Shown piece by piece: positions 52,329 through 59,963 of a stretch of DNA of 64,000 nt. Within the stretch, counting starts at the first letter, position 1. Each line of letters begins with the position of its first letter. The DNA is from Candidatus Zhuqueibacterota bacterium (GTDB lineage: Bacteria; Zhuqueibacterota; Zhuqueibacteria; Zhuqueibacterales; Zhuqueibacteraceae). The notes under the pieces are model-generated. The model was not told where the DNA came from. It saw only the letters and a program-made list of their open reading frames with translations, and made no database searches. Made by a program: the position numbers and the translations under genes. The stretch lies in contig JAKEEU010000035.1 in NCBI GenBank assembly GCA_022616415.1, positions 1 through 64,000 on the forward strand, given 5' to 3'.

Positions 52329-53900
52329 TTAAAAAGCAACGGCAATTTCAGGCAAAAGCAATTTAGCTTCCGGCAAAAAATTTTCGAGGCGACGGCCTGA
52401 AGTCCGTAGCTTTATCCTGGCTTCGCGAAACTCTGTCTTATCGCCCAAATAACTCAAATAACCAAATGATCTATTGTCCCGAACGCACGGCGCGGACATA
52501 ACGTCTATAGGAATCACCAGGATGGCCGCAAAGACCGGGGCGGAAACCGACCGTCCACGCCCTTGAGGGGCTGAATTTGTCCGCTGCCAAATCCACTTCT
52601 GTAGTTGATCAAACACTGGATTAATGTACAAATCACCATGCTTTTGGGGCTCCATCAGTGACATCGCTTCTTCCAGTGTCGGCAAACGCCAGTCGGCATA
52701 GTTGGCAAAATCATTATTGTTCAAGTCGCGGATATATTTTTCAGTATCAGAAAAACTCATGAGTTTGGGCGAACCGGATTGCTGCCACATCAAGCCAGTG
52801 GCATGGTCGAAAACCACTTTATCATCCCGCTGTTTCTCGAAATCGTTGACAAAACCTTTGCTCAGAGGATTGCTCCAAGTTTCGTTCCCACCACAGTAAA
52901 AGTCGTACTTTTTCAGCATTGTTTTGACGCTATCTCCCGAAAGTATTTTGCCTGTGTTTCGCAGTTTCAATGTCGAACCACTTTGGCGTGTCGGGGTAGT
53001 TGGCTTACCAGCACGCTTTCTTTCTTCGTTCGTTTTAGAACCCTGCTCGGCGGCGACTTCCGGATTCTGGCCTTGCGGCTTTGAGGGCGATAAATTTGCT
53101 GTGGTGTCTCTAGTAGAATCCGAGTTCGACGGTTTTTGTGCAGCCGACTCTTTCTTCGCAGAATCCGGTTGTGGCGGATGGCACCACCTATAAACTGCCA
53201 CTACCATTGCGACGACAATGATCGCAAAGGTAATATTCATCACCTTCCCACGTGGCCACCATGCAGAAACCCTACGCGCTGCAGCCGAACCACGCAGCGA
53301 ATCAACTGTAGTCTTGCTCACCAACGGCTGCCAACGCTTCGTTTTTTTCGCCGGCTTTGCGGAAACAGACTCGGGTTTTCGTGTAGCAGGTGGGGGACTT
53401 TTACGAACTCCGGTCGATGAGGATGTTTGATCTCCCACCGGAATTTCCACATGTTGCGGCGGCAGTGGGCTTGGAGGCACAGGTGCTGGCGTCGCAATCT
53501 TTGGCTCCACCCCCAGCGAGTGGCAGAGCTGGACATACCCGGTTTCGTAGGGCGAGAAATTCAAATACAACCTGCCGCGCAGCAAAGCCGGCAAGGCCGT
53601 GCCATCCAAGACGCAGGCGATGATCCGTTTCTGCAAATGAAACGCGCTCGTCCATTCCTGCTTCACATAATACGATTCCGCCGAGTCCGCCGACCACAAA
53701 AGAATGAGTGTGTTGCACCAGTCCAGCGCCGCGCTGATGCGGTCTGGCAGCGAGTCCCCGCCGGTGATCTTTTCGTAATCGACAAAGACCTCCACCCCGT
53801 CGCGAATCAGATCGCGCTGCAATTGTTTGGCGACGGGCTGGTTCTTCCATGCGTAGCTAATGAAAACTTTTGGGGGACTCGGCTCCGGGAGACTCGTCAT
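52329..53900 (-). CDS. TIR - transmembrane - DUF1566 protein, frameshifted near the end
   Basis: A 523-residue product. Residues 10-125 are a TIR domain (KVFISYAWKNQPVAKQL, then EVFVDYEKITGGDSL, with SYYVKQEWTSAF containing a candidate catalytic Glu). A Pro/Ser-rich linker leads to one membrane helix (about 222-240), a charged linker, and a DUF1566 (Lcl) domain (about 350-450: VVFDHATGLMWQQSGS, WRLPTLEEAMSL, YINPVFD). After SAPQG the frame becomes foreign. The +1 frame restores TVGFRPGLCGHPGDSYRRY and the classic YVRAVRSGQ end, with a TAG at 52471-52473. One base seems lost near 52558-52565. DUF1566 would be extracytoplasmic and TIR cytoplasmic. Confidence 0.82.
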   Translation of the reverse strand: MTSLPEPSPPKVFISYAWKNQPVAKQLQRDLIRDGVEVFVDYEKITGGDSLPDRISAALDWCNTLILLWSADSAESYYVKQEWTSAFHLQKRIIACVLDGTALPALLRGRLYLNFSPYETGYVQLCHSLGVEPKIATPAPVPPSPLPPQHVEIPVGDQTSSSTGVRKSPPPATRKPESVSAKPAKKTKRWQPLVSKTTVDSLRGSAAARRVSAWWPRGKVMNITFAIIVVAMVVAVYRWCHPPQPDSAKKESAAQKPSNSDSTRDTTANLSPSKPQGQNPEVAAEQGSKTNEERKRAGKPTTPTRQSGSTLKLRNTGKILSGDSVKTMLKKYDFYCGGNETWSNPLSKGFVNDFEKQRDDKVVFDHATGLMWQQSGSPKLMSFSDTEKYIRDLNNNDFANYADWRLPTLEEAMSLMEPQKHGDLYINPVFDQLQKWIWQRTNSAPQGRGRSVSAPVFAAILVIPIDVMSAPCVRDNRSFGYLSYLGDKTEFREARIKLRTSGRRLENFLPEAKLLLPEIAVAF

Positions 53901-53937
53901 AACAACGTATTATTTTCTAAGTTTTGCTCTTCCTCCT

Positions 53938-54016
53938 ACTCATACTCTTACTTACTCCTACTCGATTTTGAAAAATAAAAAGCGAGTAAGAGTAGGAGAA
54001 AGAGTACGAGTAAGAG
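53938..54016. repeat. CTCTTACTC / GAGTAAGAG imperfect palindrome
   Basis: Pyrimidine-rich ACTCATACTCTTACTTACTCCTACTCG is followed after about 18 AT-rich bases by CGAGTAAGAGTAGGAG and further GAGTACGAGTAAGAG units. It separates the TIR gene from the OmpA-family gene upstream and may end the latter's transcript. Confidence 0.75.
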
Positions 54017-54031
54017 TTGTGTATTACGGCC

Positions 54032-55516
54032 TCATTGCCGCATGGGAATCACCACGTCGATCCGGCGGTTTTGGGAACGGCCTTCTTCAGTGGCGTTGTT
54101 GGCAACCGGCTTTTCACTGCCGTAGCCCACCGCCTGGACGCGGTCCTCCGGCAAGCCCATGTTGGCGATGAGATATTGCTGCACCGCCCGCGCCCGATTC
54201 GCCGAGAGATTCAGGTTGTACGCGTCGTTGCCGATGTTGTCGCTGTGGCCTTCGATCACCACCGGCGCGTTGGGAAATTCCCGAATGGCGCGCTGCAACT
54301 TCGTCAGCAGTGAGAAATACTCCGGTTGGATGGTGGATTTGCCGGAGGGAAATCGCAGTCCAGCGAGACGGATGCGGAAGCTGTCACCCTCACGAATGAC
54401 TTTGGCCTCACTCGGCGCAAACATGGTTTCGACGCCGCGCATCTTCTCTTCCTGGCGCTGCTTTTCGAGCAGAATTTGCTGCTTTTTAGCCAGTTCGGAT
54501 TCCAAGCCGGTTTTGGTTTCCTGCATGGCGCCGATCTCTTTGTCCTTCTGTTCGATCGTTTTGTTCAGCTCGCCAATCTGTTTGTCGCGGTTGGCCACTT
54601 CGCCGATAAGGCGGCGCTCCTCCTCACGCAGCGTTTTGATGGCGCTGCGAATGTCCTCGAGCGGCTTGGCGATGCCGGCGTCAAATTGCGGTGAAAAGTT
54701 AAAAGCCTTGGAAACGTTGGTCACCAACTGCTCGTTGTTCAGTAGAGCCTTTTCCCACCCTTTTTCGTCCGCTTTCAGCCGCTGAATTTGCTCGGCGAGA
54801 TAGGTGGCGTGGCGAATCTCGTACTCTGCCGCTTCCGCCTTCTCGCGCGCTGTGTCCGAGGCGTAGCGATTGGTGTTGAGAATGTTTTCGGCTTCAGCCA
54901 ACAGCGCCTGTCCCCGAGTGAATGTCAGCGGTGCGTATTTTTCGACTTTCACTTCCTGCGCTTTCGCGATCAGGCCGCGGACGCTGCCGATGACGCTGAC
55001 TTTGATCGCCTGTAGCTCAGCGTCGCGAAGATAACGCTCGGCTTCTTCAGCGCGTTTCTTGGCGCCGTTCATGTCGCCGGATTCCAATTTGCGCATGGTG
55101 TCTTTAAACGCCTGATCGCCGGAAGCATACAAATCCGCAGCATATTGCGGCGCGTTAGCTTTCAAAGACTGGTCGCGCGCCTGGATGAGCGACGTAAACG
55201 CGGCTTTGGCCACCTTGGCTGTTTGCATGACCTGGTCCATATCCGTATCGACTTCACGCAACTTTCTGTCAATCTCGCCAAGCCCGCGGCCGCGCTTGAA
55301 ATCCTGTTGCGCTTCGCCATAGCGTTTGATGGCGCGCGCGAACACATCCGGCGACAACACGTCTCCTTGTGTCGCCCTGGCCTGATTGATTTTCTCCTGC
55401 GTCTTGCCGAAAATTTGTTGCTGCAGCCGGTCGTCCGTTTTCTGCTGCGCACGGATTGAAACCGGTAGCGCGGCAAGAAGCATCAACGCCAACGAGAATG
55501 CAACGAGCTTTTTCAT
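54032..55516 (-). CDS. OmpA family protein with long coiled-coil region
   Basis: A 494-residue envelope protein. Signal peptide (about 1-24, KKLVAFSLALMLLAALPVSIRAQ), then a helical DUF4398-like region with repeated KAQEV and AEEAERYLRDAE, a coiled coil (about 290-375, with KQIGELNKTIEQKDKEI), and the peptidoglycan-binding OmpA domain (about 385-490: IRLAGLRFPSGKSTIQPEYF, VVIEGHSDNIGNDAYNLNLSANRARAV, GYGSEKPVANNATEEGRSQNRRIDVVI). It probably links outer membrane and cell wall. The start at 55516 follows CAGGGAGGGATTCG; the 11-codon upstream extension lacks a site. Confidence 0.88.
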   Translation of the reverse strand: MKKLVAFSLALMLLAALPVSIRAQQKTDDRLQQQIFGKTQEKINQARATQGDVLSPDVFARAIKRYGEAQQDFKRGRGLGEIDRKLREVDTDMDQVMQTAKVAKAAFTSLIQARDQSLKANAPQYAADLYASGDQAFKDTMRKLESGDMNGAKKRAEEAERYLRDAELQAIKVSVIGSVRGLIAKAQEVKVEKYAPLTFTRGQALLAEAENILNTNRYASDTAREKAEAAEYEIRHATYLAEQIQRLKADEKGWEKALLNNEQLVTNVSKAFNFSPQFDAGIAKPLEDIRSAIKTLREEERRLIGEVANRDKQIGELNKTIEQKDKEIGAMQETKTGLESELAKKQQILLEKQRQEEKMRGVETMFAPSEAKVIREGDSFRIRLAGLRFPSGKSTIQPEYFSLLTKLQRAIREFPNAPVVIEGHSDNIGNDAYNLNLSANRARAVQQYLIANMGLPEDRVQAVGYGSEKPVANNATEEGRSQNRRIDVVIPMRQ

Positions 55517-55611
55517 CGAATCCCTCCCTGGGTTTAAGGTTTGTTCCATAAGATGTTTAATGACTGCACTTCAAAATAAAAAAAAAAATGGCGTGAAGCA
55601 AGCCTTAAAGT

Positions 55612-55677
55612 GAAGTCCGGCTTGCATTTGACAATTTTTTGCTTCATTTCAATGCCTTGCCATGCAAGCCGGACTTC
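55612..55677. repeat. 16-bp-arm palindrome, GCGAAGTCsGrCTTGC family
   Basis: GAAGTCCGGCTTGCAT (55612-55627) pairs perfectly with ATGCAAGCCGGACTTC (55662-55677). The arms are related to those of 43845-43912 with paired changes. Confidence 0.85.
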
Positions 55678-55711
55678 GCTAAAAAAATTTTAAAAAAAAT
55701 AAAAAAAGTTC

Positions 55712-55750
55712 TTGACTTTTTGTTCACCATGTATTATAATGAAGGTGAAC
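55712..55750 (+). promoter_or_regulatory. lexA promoter with overlapping GTTCACC/GGTGAAC operator
   Basis: TTGACT (55712-55717) and TATAAT (55735-55740) are spaced by exactly 17 bp, a textbook sigma-70 promoter. GTTCACC (55722-55728) lies in the spacer and its inverted partner GGTGAAC (55744-55750) just after the -10. Further GTTCAC/GTGAAC units follow: TGTTCACAAT (55791-55800) and ATTGTGAACA (55854-55863) are a perfect 10-bp pair, and another GTTCAC is at 55883. Repeated units before lexA suggest the LexA box, hence autoregulation. Confidence 0.7.
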
Positions 55751-55891
55751 ATTGTAGCACCAAATAGAAATCTATGAACCGCTGGCTTTGTGTTCACAAT
55801 TCTTGAGCTTTATGAGCATAGCCCATTTCGGCGGCAAGCGTTTTAAATCACTTATTGTGAACAACGATCCGGCACAATCAAGGGTTCACTT

Positions 55892-56515
55892 ATGAAAAAG
55901 CTGACCGAAAAACAAAAACAAATTCTCGAGTTGATCGGGCGCCACGTGAAGGAACGCGGCTTCCCGCCGACGATGCAGGAATTGGCGGACGAATTGGGCA
56001 TTCGTTCCAAGAACGCTATTTTCAAGCATCTGGCCTCGTTGGAGAGCAAAGGATTTATTCAGCGGCACGGCGGCGGCACCGCGCGCGGCATCACGGTATT
56101 GCATCCGATGGGCCTACCCAACCAAGCGCACGCGGACAACATTCCCGTGCTTGGCCGGATCGCTGCCGGCATGCCGATGTTAGCCCAGGAAAATATCGAG
56201 CGTTACGTCGCAGTGCCGGATTATTTAACCGGCGGCGGCGGCTCCTATTTCGCGCTGCGCGTGCAAGGCGACAGCATGATCGACGCCGGCATTTATGAAG
56301 GTGATCTCGTCATCGTCCGCTCCACTCAGCAAGCTGCCAACGGCGACATCGTGGTGGCATTGACTGGAGAAGAAGCCACAGTGAAGCGTCTGATGTTGAG
56401 CGGCGACTCAATGTATTTGAAACCCGAAAACCCCGCGTATGCCCCCATTCCGCTATCTCAGGCGTGGTCGATTCAGGGCAAAGTGGTGGCGCTGATCCGC
56501 GAACAAGTGGCGTAG
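55892..56515 (+). CDS. lexA: LexA repressor
   Basis: A 207-residue LexA, the SOS repressor that self-cleaves when RecA is activated. The winged HTH is at 1-65 (FPPTMQELADELGIRSKNAIFKHLASLESKGFI), the cleavage bond is Ala92-Gly93 in GRIAAGMP, and the catalytic pair is Ser128 (GDSM) and Lys165 (ATVKRL). All needed residues are present. HTH residues SKNAIFKHL differ from E. coli LexA, consistent with a different operator; see the GTTCAC units upstream. The ATG follows a weak site and sits 3 bp after a GTTCAC unit, so bound repressor would cover the start region. Confidence 0.95.
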   Translation: MKKLTEKQKQILELIGRHVKERGFPPTMQELADELGIRSKNAIFKHLASLESKGFIQRHGGGTARGITVLHPMGLPNQAHADNIPVLGRIAAGMPMLAQENIERYVAVPDYLTGGGGSYFALRVQGDSMIDAGIYEGDLVIVRSTQQAANGDIVVALTGEEATVKRLMLSGDSMYLKPENPAYAPIPLSQAWSIQGKVVALIREQVA

Positions 56516-56657
56516 ATCGATTCCGGCTGAGCCGGCACTTGCCCTTCCGTCTGAAAATGGGAAAGGATGACATGGACTGCACCGACTCGTCTCGTCGTAT
56601 ATAATCCACGCGAAGCCGGCTGCTTTCCATGTCATCCGCGGTTTTTAATATCTTTGT

Positions 56658-56759
56658 TAACTATTCAGGCAACCGTCCGGACGCCTCACGATTTGAACAA
56701 GTTGGTTGTACCAAACTACCGTCATTCTCGCACAAAAGCGTCCGGACGGTGAATAGTTA
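56658..56759. ncRNA. Large two-tier hairpin in the DUF413 leader
   Basis: TAACTATTC (56658-56666) pairs with GAATAGTTA (56751-56759). After a 5-nt bulge on one side, ACCGTCCGGACGC (56672-56684) pairs perfectly with GCGTCCGGACGGT (56738-56750). Inside the 53-nt loop, TTGGT-TGT-ACCAA forms a small hairpin. Since it ends 25 bp before the DUF413 start, it may be a regulatory leader; it could also be a small mobile palindrome. Confidence 0.5.
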
Positions 56760-56784
56760 CAAACTTTCAAACAGAGGTCCTGCC

Positions 56785-57135
56785 ATGTCAGAATCTCGCC
56801 CAGGCTTTACGCCGCAAGAAAAAGTGTTGTTGTACCGATATTACGAATTTTACCGCTCGCTTGAAACCGGCAAACGCAGGCCGAGCACGGCAGCGCAAAA
56901 ACATTTTGTCGCCGTCTGCCAGGGCCGCGCCAAGGCGGAAACTTTGCATGAAAAGGCGTATGCCAAATACATGCAGCTTCGGGTGACGCGGCAAACGCAG
57001 TCGCAAGAAGAAGCCGCGGCTCAGGAAGATTTTCTCGATTACGATGAAGAGTCTTCACGCCCACGCGACGATTTGAACAAGCTGCGCCGCCCCAATTTTG
57101 CCGCCAAGCACCGGCAGCATCGTCAAGCGGCTTAA
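56785..57135 (+). CDS. DUF413 (MaoP-like) protein
   Basis: A 116-residue protein. Residues 8-70 (FTPQEKVLLYRYYEFYRSLETGKRRPSTAAQKHFVAVCQG, then HEKAYAKYMQL) match DUF413, the family of E. coli MaoP, which is linked to chromosome Ori-macrodomain organisation. The last 45 residues are charged and probably disordered. The ATG at 56785 follows CAGAGGTCCTGCC; the frame open upstream is the hairpin. A hairpin terminator follows. Confidence 0.82.
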   Translation: MSESRPGFTPQEKVLLYRYYEFYRSLETGKRRPSTAAQKHFVAVCQGRAKAETLHEKAYAKYMQLRVTRQTQSQEEAAAQEDFLDYDEESSRPRDDLNKLRRPNFAAKHRQHRQAA

Positions 57136-57167
57136 CATTCACGCAACCTCTTCCTCCCTCCATAGCC

Positions 57168-57240
57168 ATCCGGCGGCAAGGACCTATGAGGCGGGTAGCC
57201 TCTGCTCTTGACCACGGCACCTCTTTGCCGCCGGATTTTT
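57168..57240 (+). terminator. Terminator-like hairpin after the DUF413 gene
   Basis: ATCCGGCGGCAA (57168-57179) pairs perfectly with TTGCCGCCGGAT (57225-57236), followed by TTTTTAT. The 45-nt interior has its own hairpin GAGGC-GGGTA-GCCTC (57188-57202). It is longer and more structured than a simple terminator, so a small stable RNA is possible. Confidence 0.65.
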
Positions 57241-57434
57241 ATCCAAGGGTTTTCAAAATTTCTTCGCTTATTTTCACTCTACGGGCGCAGCCGAAGGCAC
57301 CGGTGTCGCCGAAAAAGCTTTTTTGCTTTAAATTCTTCAATACGCCATTTCTTTGCGTTGGAAAATATTTTCCTGCCTATTTATGCCTCTTCTTGACTCT
57401 CACCGAATTTTCTTTTATATTTCAAAAGTGGCAT

Positions 57435-57480
57435 CGGAGTACGATGCTTCAGCATCGCAAAACTAAAGTTTTGCACTCCG
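57435..57480. repeat. Three-way-junction palindrome before prfB
   Basis: Outer stem CGGAGT/ACTCCG (57435-57440, 57475-57480) encloses two hairpins: CGATGC-TTCA-GCATCG (57442-57457) and CAAAACT-AA-AGTTTTG (57458-57473). Almost every base is paired, giving a compact cloverleaf. It lies 45 bp before the prfB start. Confidence 0.75.
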
Positions 57481-57525
57481 AACTTCATAAAATGGAAGTG
57501 AATAAGAGTGAAAGGAATTGTGGTT

Positions 57526-58675
57526 ATGCACGACGAATTGCATACCAAAATCGAGGAATTGTCCCGCCGTGTGTTTGTCCTGCGGGACAGTCTTTGACGT
57601 CGCCAAACGTGAAAAACAAACCGCCCAGTTCGAGGCACAAACGCAAGCAGCGAATTTTTGGAACGACAACGAAAAGGCGCAGGTGGTGATGCGCGATCTC
57701 GCCGGCCATCGCGAATGGATCGAGGCTTGGCGAAAAGTCGAGCGCGTGCGCGAAGACGCCAGCGTGATGCTTGATTTGGCAGAAGAGGCGCGTGACGAAA
57801 GCACGTTTGCCGAGGCGGAAAAGGAGATCGCCACATTGCAAGCCGCGGTGGACGATCTGGAATTTCGCAGCATGCTCTCCGGGCCGGACGACGAGCGCAA
57901 CGCCATTCTCACCATTCATCCGGGCGCTGGCGGCACCGAGAGCCAGGATTGGGCGCAGATGCTGTTTCGCATGTACGTGCGTTGGATCGAGCGCCACGGC
58001 TTCGAGTATCAGATCATCGATTTGCAAGCTGGCGAAGAAGCGGGGCTAAAAGACGCGACTATCGAGGTGCGCGGCCAATATGCGTATGGCCATCTCAAAG
58101 CCGAGGCCGGCATCCACCGCCTCGTGCGCATTTCTCCCTTCGATGCGAATAAGCGCCGCCACACCTCATTTGCTTCGGTGTTCGTGCTGCCGGAAATTGA
58201 AGACAACGTGACGATCAAAATCGAAGAAAAGGATTTGCGCGTCGATACTTATCGCGCCAGCGGCGCCGGCGGCCAGCACGTAAACAAGACTTCTTCGGCG
58301 GTGCGCCTCACACATGTCCCCACCGGCATCGTGGTGCAATGCCAAAACGAGCGCAGCCAGCTTCGCAACCGCGACCTGGCTATGAAGCTGCTGATGGCGA
58401 AGCTTTATCAGCTCAAACGCGAAGAAGAGAAAGCCAAATTCAACGAACTGGAGAAAAACAAAAAAGATATCGGCTGGGGCAATCAGATTCGCTCGTATGT
58501 TTTTCAACCCTACACGCTCGTCAAAGATCACCGCACCGGCGTCGTCGAGCGCAACGTACAAGCCGTGATGGACGGCGAGCTGGACGAGTTCATCAAGGCT
58601 TTTTTGATGGGAAAACGCTACAACAAAAAAACCGGCGGCGTGGATGTCGAGGAAGAATTGGAGATTGAGGAGTAA
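57526..58675 (+). CDS. prfB: Peptide chain release factor 2, programmed +1 frameshift
   Basis: RF2, which reads UGA/UAA and releases the finished peptide. The first 23 codons (57526-57594) end at CTT followed by an in-frame TGA. Shifting +1 at CTT-TGA-C continues from 57596 for 359 codons, total about 382 residues. This is the classical self-regulating frameshift of prfB: low RF2 favours the shift. CGGGAC upstream of the slip site can act as the stimulating Shine-Dalgarno-like element. Functional motifs are present: SPF (tripeptide anticodon) in VRISPFD and GGQ in SGAGGQHVNKT. AAGGAATTGTGGTT gives the ribosome site. Confidence 0.93.
57592..57598 (+). promoter_or_regulatory. RF2 programmed frameshift site CTTTGAC
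   Basis: CTT-TGA-C at codons 23-24 of prfB; TGA at 57595-57597 is skipped by a +1 shift. The same heptamer is used in most bacterial prfB genes. Confidence 0.92.
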
Positions 58676-58699
58676 ACCAACTCTGTAGAAGGTGAACCT

Positions 58700-59341
58700 A
58701 TGGAAGTCATCACAACACAAGAAACTGCCGGTCCCAAAACCTCTGCATCAAAAAATGGTGAAGCGGCGTTACTCAAAAAAAGTGCACTTCCGTTGGAAGA
58801 ACGCACTGATTTGACCATTTCAGAGGTCGAGGCGCTGGGATTATCAGATTCTTATGAACTGATTGACGGGAGGATCATTTTCAAAATGGCAACCTCAGAC
58901 CATTCATACATTCAACTCAAATTGGCTGCCGCATTTGATGCCTATCTTGAAGCACATCCGATCGGCATGGCCTTTACAGAACTTAGCGTGCGCATTTTTC
59001 CGGATGACGACAGAAATTTTCGCACGCCGGATTTGGCGTTCTGCCTCAACAACAATCTTCCTGTCAAAGGTGAAATGGCGACAACTGCGCCGGATTTGGC
59101 CGTTGAGATTATTACACCGGCTTCAGACTTTCCTGATGTATTGGAAAAAGCCGATCTTTATCTCAGTAAAGGGAGCAAAGTCGTATGGATTGTCATTCCA
59201 ACCAAAGCGTGTGTGCTCATTTTAACAGCGTCGGGACGGCGCTGGGAATACGAAACCTTAACTTGTCCCGAACTTCTGCCAGGTTGGAGCTTGAATCTTC
59301 AGAAAATTTTTAATTGGCCAGAGCCAAAAGCTGCGGCTTAG
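58700..59341 (+). CDS. Uma2 family endonuclease (DUF820)
   Basis: A 213-residue PD-(D/E)XK-fold protein of the Uma2 group. DLTISEVEALGLSDSYELIDGRI is the N-terminal part. The putative active site is FRTPDLAFCL (Asp) followed by APDLAVEIITPASDF (Glu), then KADLYLSKGSKVVWIVIP. The family is expanded in cyanobacteria and other bacteria with unknown function; nuclease activity is predicted. The ATG at 58700 follows AGAAGGTGAACCT. It lies 24 bp after prfB. Confidence 0.9.
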   Translation: MEVITTQETAGPKTSASKNGEAALLKKSALPLEERTDLTISEVEALGLSDSYELIDGRIIFKMATSDHSYIQLKLAAAFDAYLEAHPIGMAFTELSVRIFPDDDRNFRTPDLAFCLNNNLPVKGEMATTAPDLAVEIITPASDFPDVLEKADLYLSKGSKVVWIVIPTKACVLILTASGRRWEYETLTCPELLPGWSLNLQKIFNWPEPKAAA

Positions 59342-59356
59342 TTGACGAGAAAATTT

Positions 59357-59962
59357 ATGGGCTACACCGCCGATTGCAAGCTCACCTACGAAGGCAAAGC
59401 CTATTCCGGCAAAGCTATGCTTGAAACGGATTACCTTGAATTCAAAGGTGCTCTCAAGCTCAAAGTGCCGTTCAAGTCGATCACGGCTGTGGCGATGGAG
59501 AAAGAGGCGCTGCAGGTGAAATTCGATGGACGCGTGGCTCTATTCAATGTTGGCAATCAATCCGAGAAATGGCTGCAAAAAATTCTCAATCCCAAAAGCC
59601 TGCTCGACAAGCTCGGGGTCAAACCGGAGCACAATGTGTGCGTGCTCAAAGTTGATGACGAGAGTTTTCTGGCGGATTTGGAAAAGCGTGTGGCAAAATT
59701 TTCTACTCGTCTCGTTTCCGAATGCGATGTCATTTTTCTCGGCGCGGAAAAAGAAGCTGATCTCGCTGCTTTGGGAAGCTGCAAAGAGTCGCTCAAGAAA
59801 GACGGCGCGATTTGGGTGGTCAATCCGAAAGGCCAAAAGAGTTTTAACGAAAATCACGTGCTTGCCGCCGGCAAAAAGGCGGGGCTGGTTGACGTGAAAG
59901 TGGCCAAATTCTCCGAAACGCACACGGCGCATCGTTTCGTTATTCCAAAAGCGCAACGATAA
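59357..59962 (+). CDS. Hypothetical protein, possibly DUF3052-like
   Basis: A 201-residue protein. The first about 85 residues (ADCKLTYEGKAYSGKAMLETDYLEFKG, then VALFNVGNQSEKWLQKI) look like a small beta barrel. The rest (CDVIFLGAEKEADLAAL, IWVVNPKG, VDVKVAKFSETHTAHRFVIPK) resembles the DUF3052 alpha/beta fold. Function unknown. The ATG at 59357 is preferred to a TTG at 59342. It ends 1 bp before the next gene, so the two are probably co-transcribed. Confidence 0.7.
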   Translation: MGYTADCKLTYEGKAYSGKAMLETDYLEFKGALKLKVPFKSITAVAMEKEALQVKFDGRVALFNVGNQSEKWLQKILNPKSLLDKLGVKPEHNVCVLKVDDESFLADLEKRVAKFSTRLVSECDVIFLGAEKEADLAALGSCKESLKKDGAIWVVNPKGQKSFNENHVLAAGKKAGLVDVKVAKFSETHTAHRFVIPKAQR

Positions 59963-59963
59963 A

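Noticed and set aside
53938..54016. CRISPR array
   Set aside because: The units are imperfect short GAGTA/TACTC palindromes without regular spacers. No CRISPR array or cas gene was seen in the window; the CARF domain belongs to RtcR.
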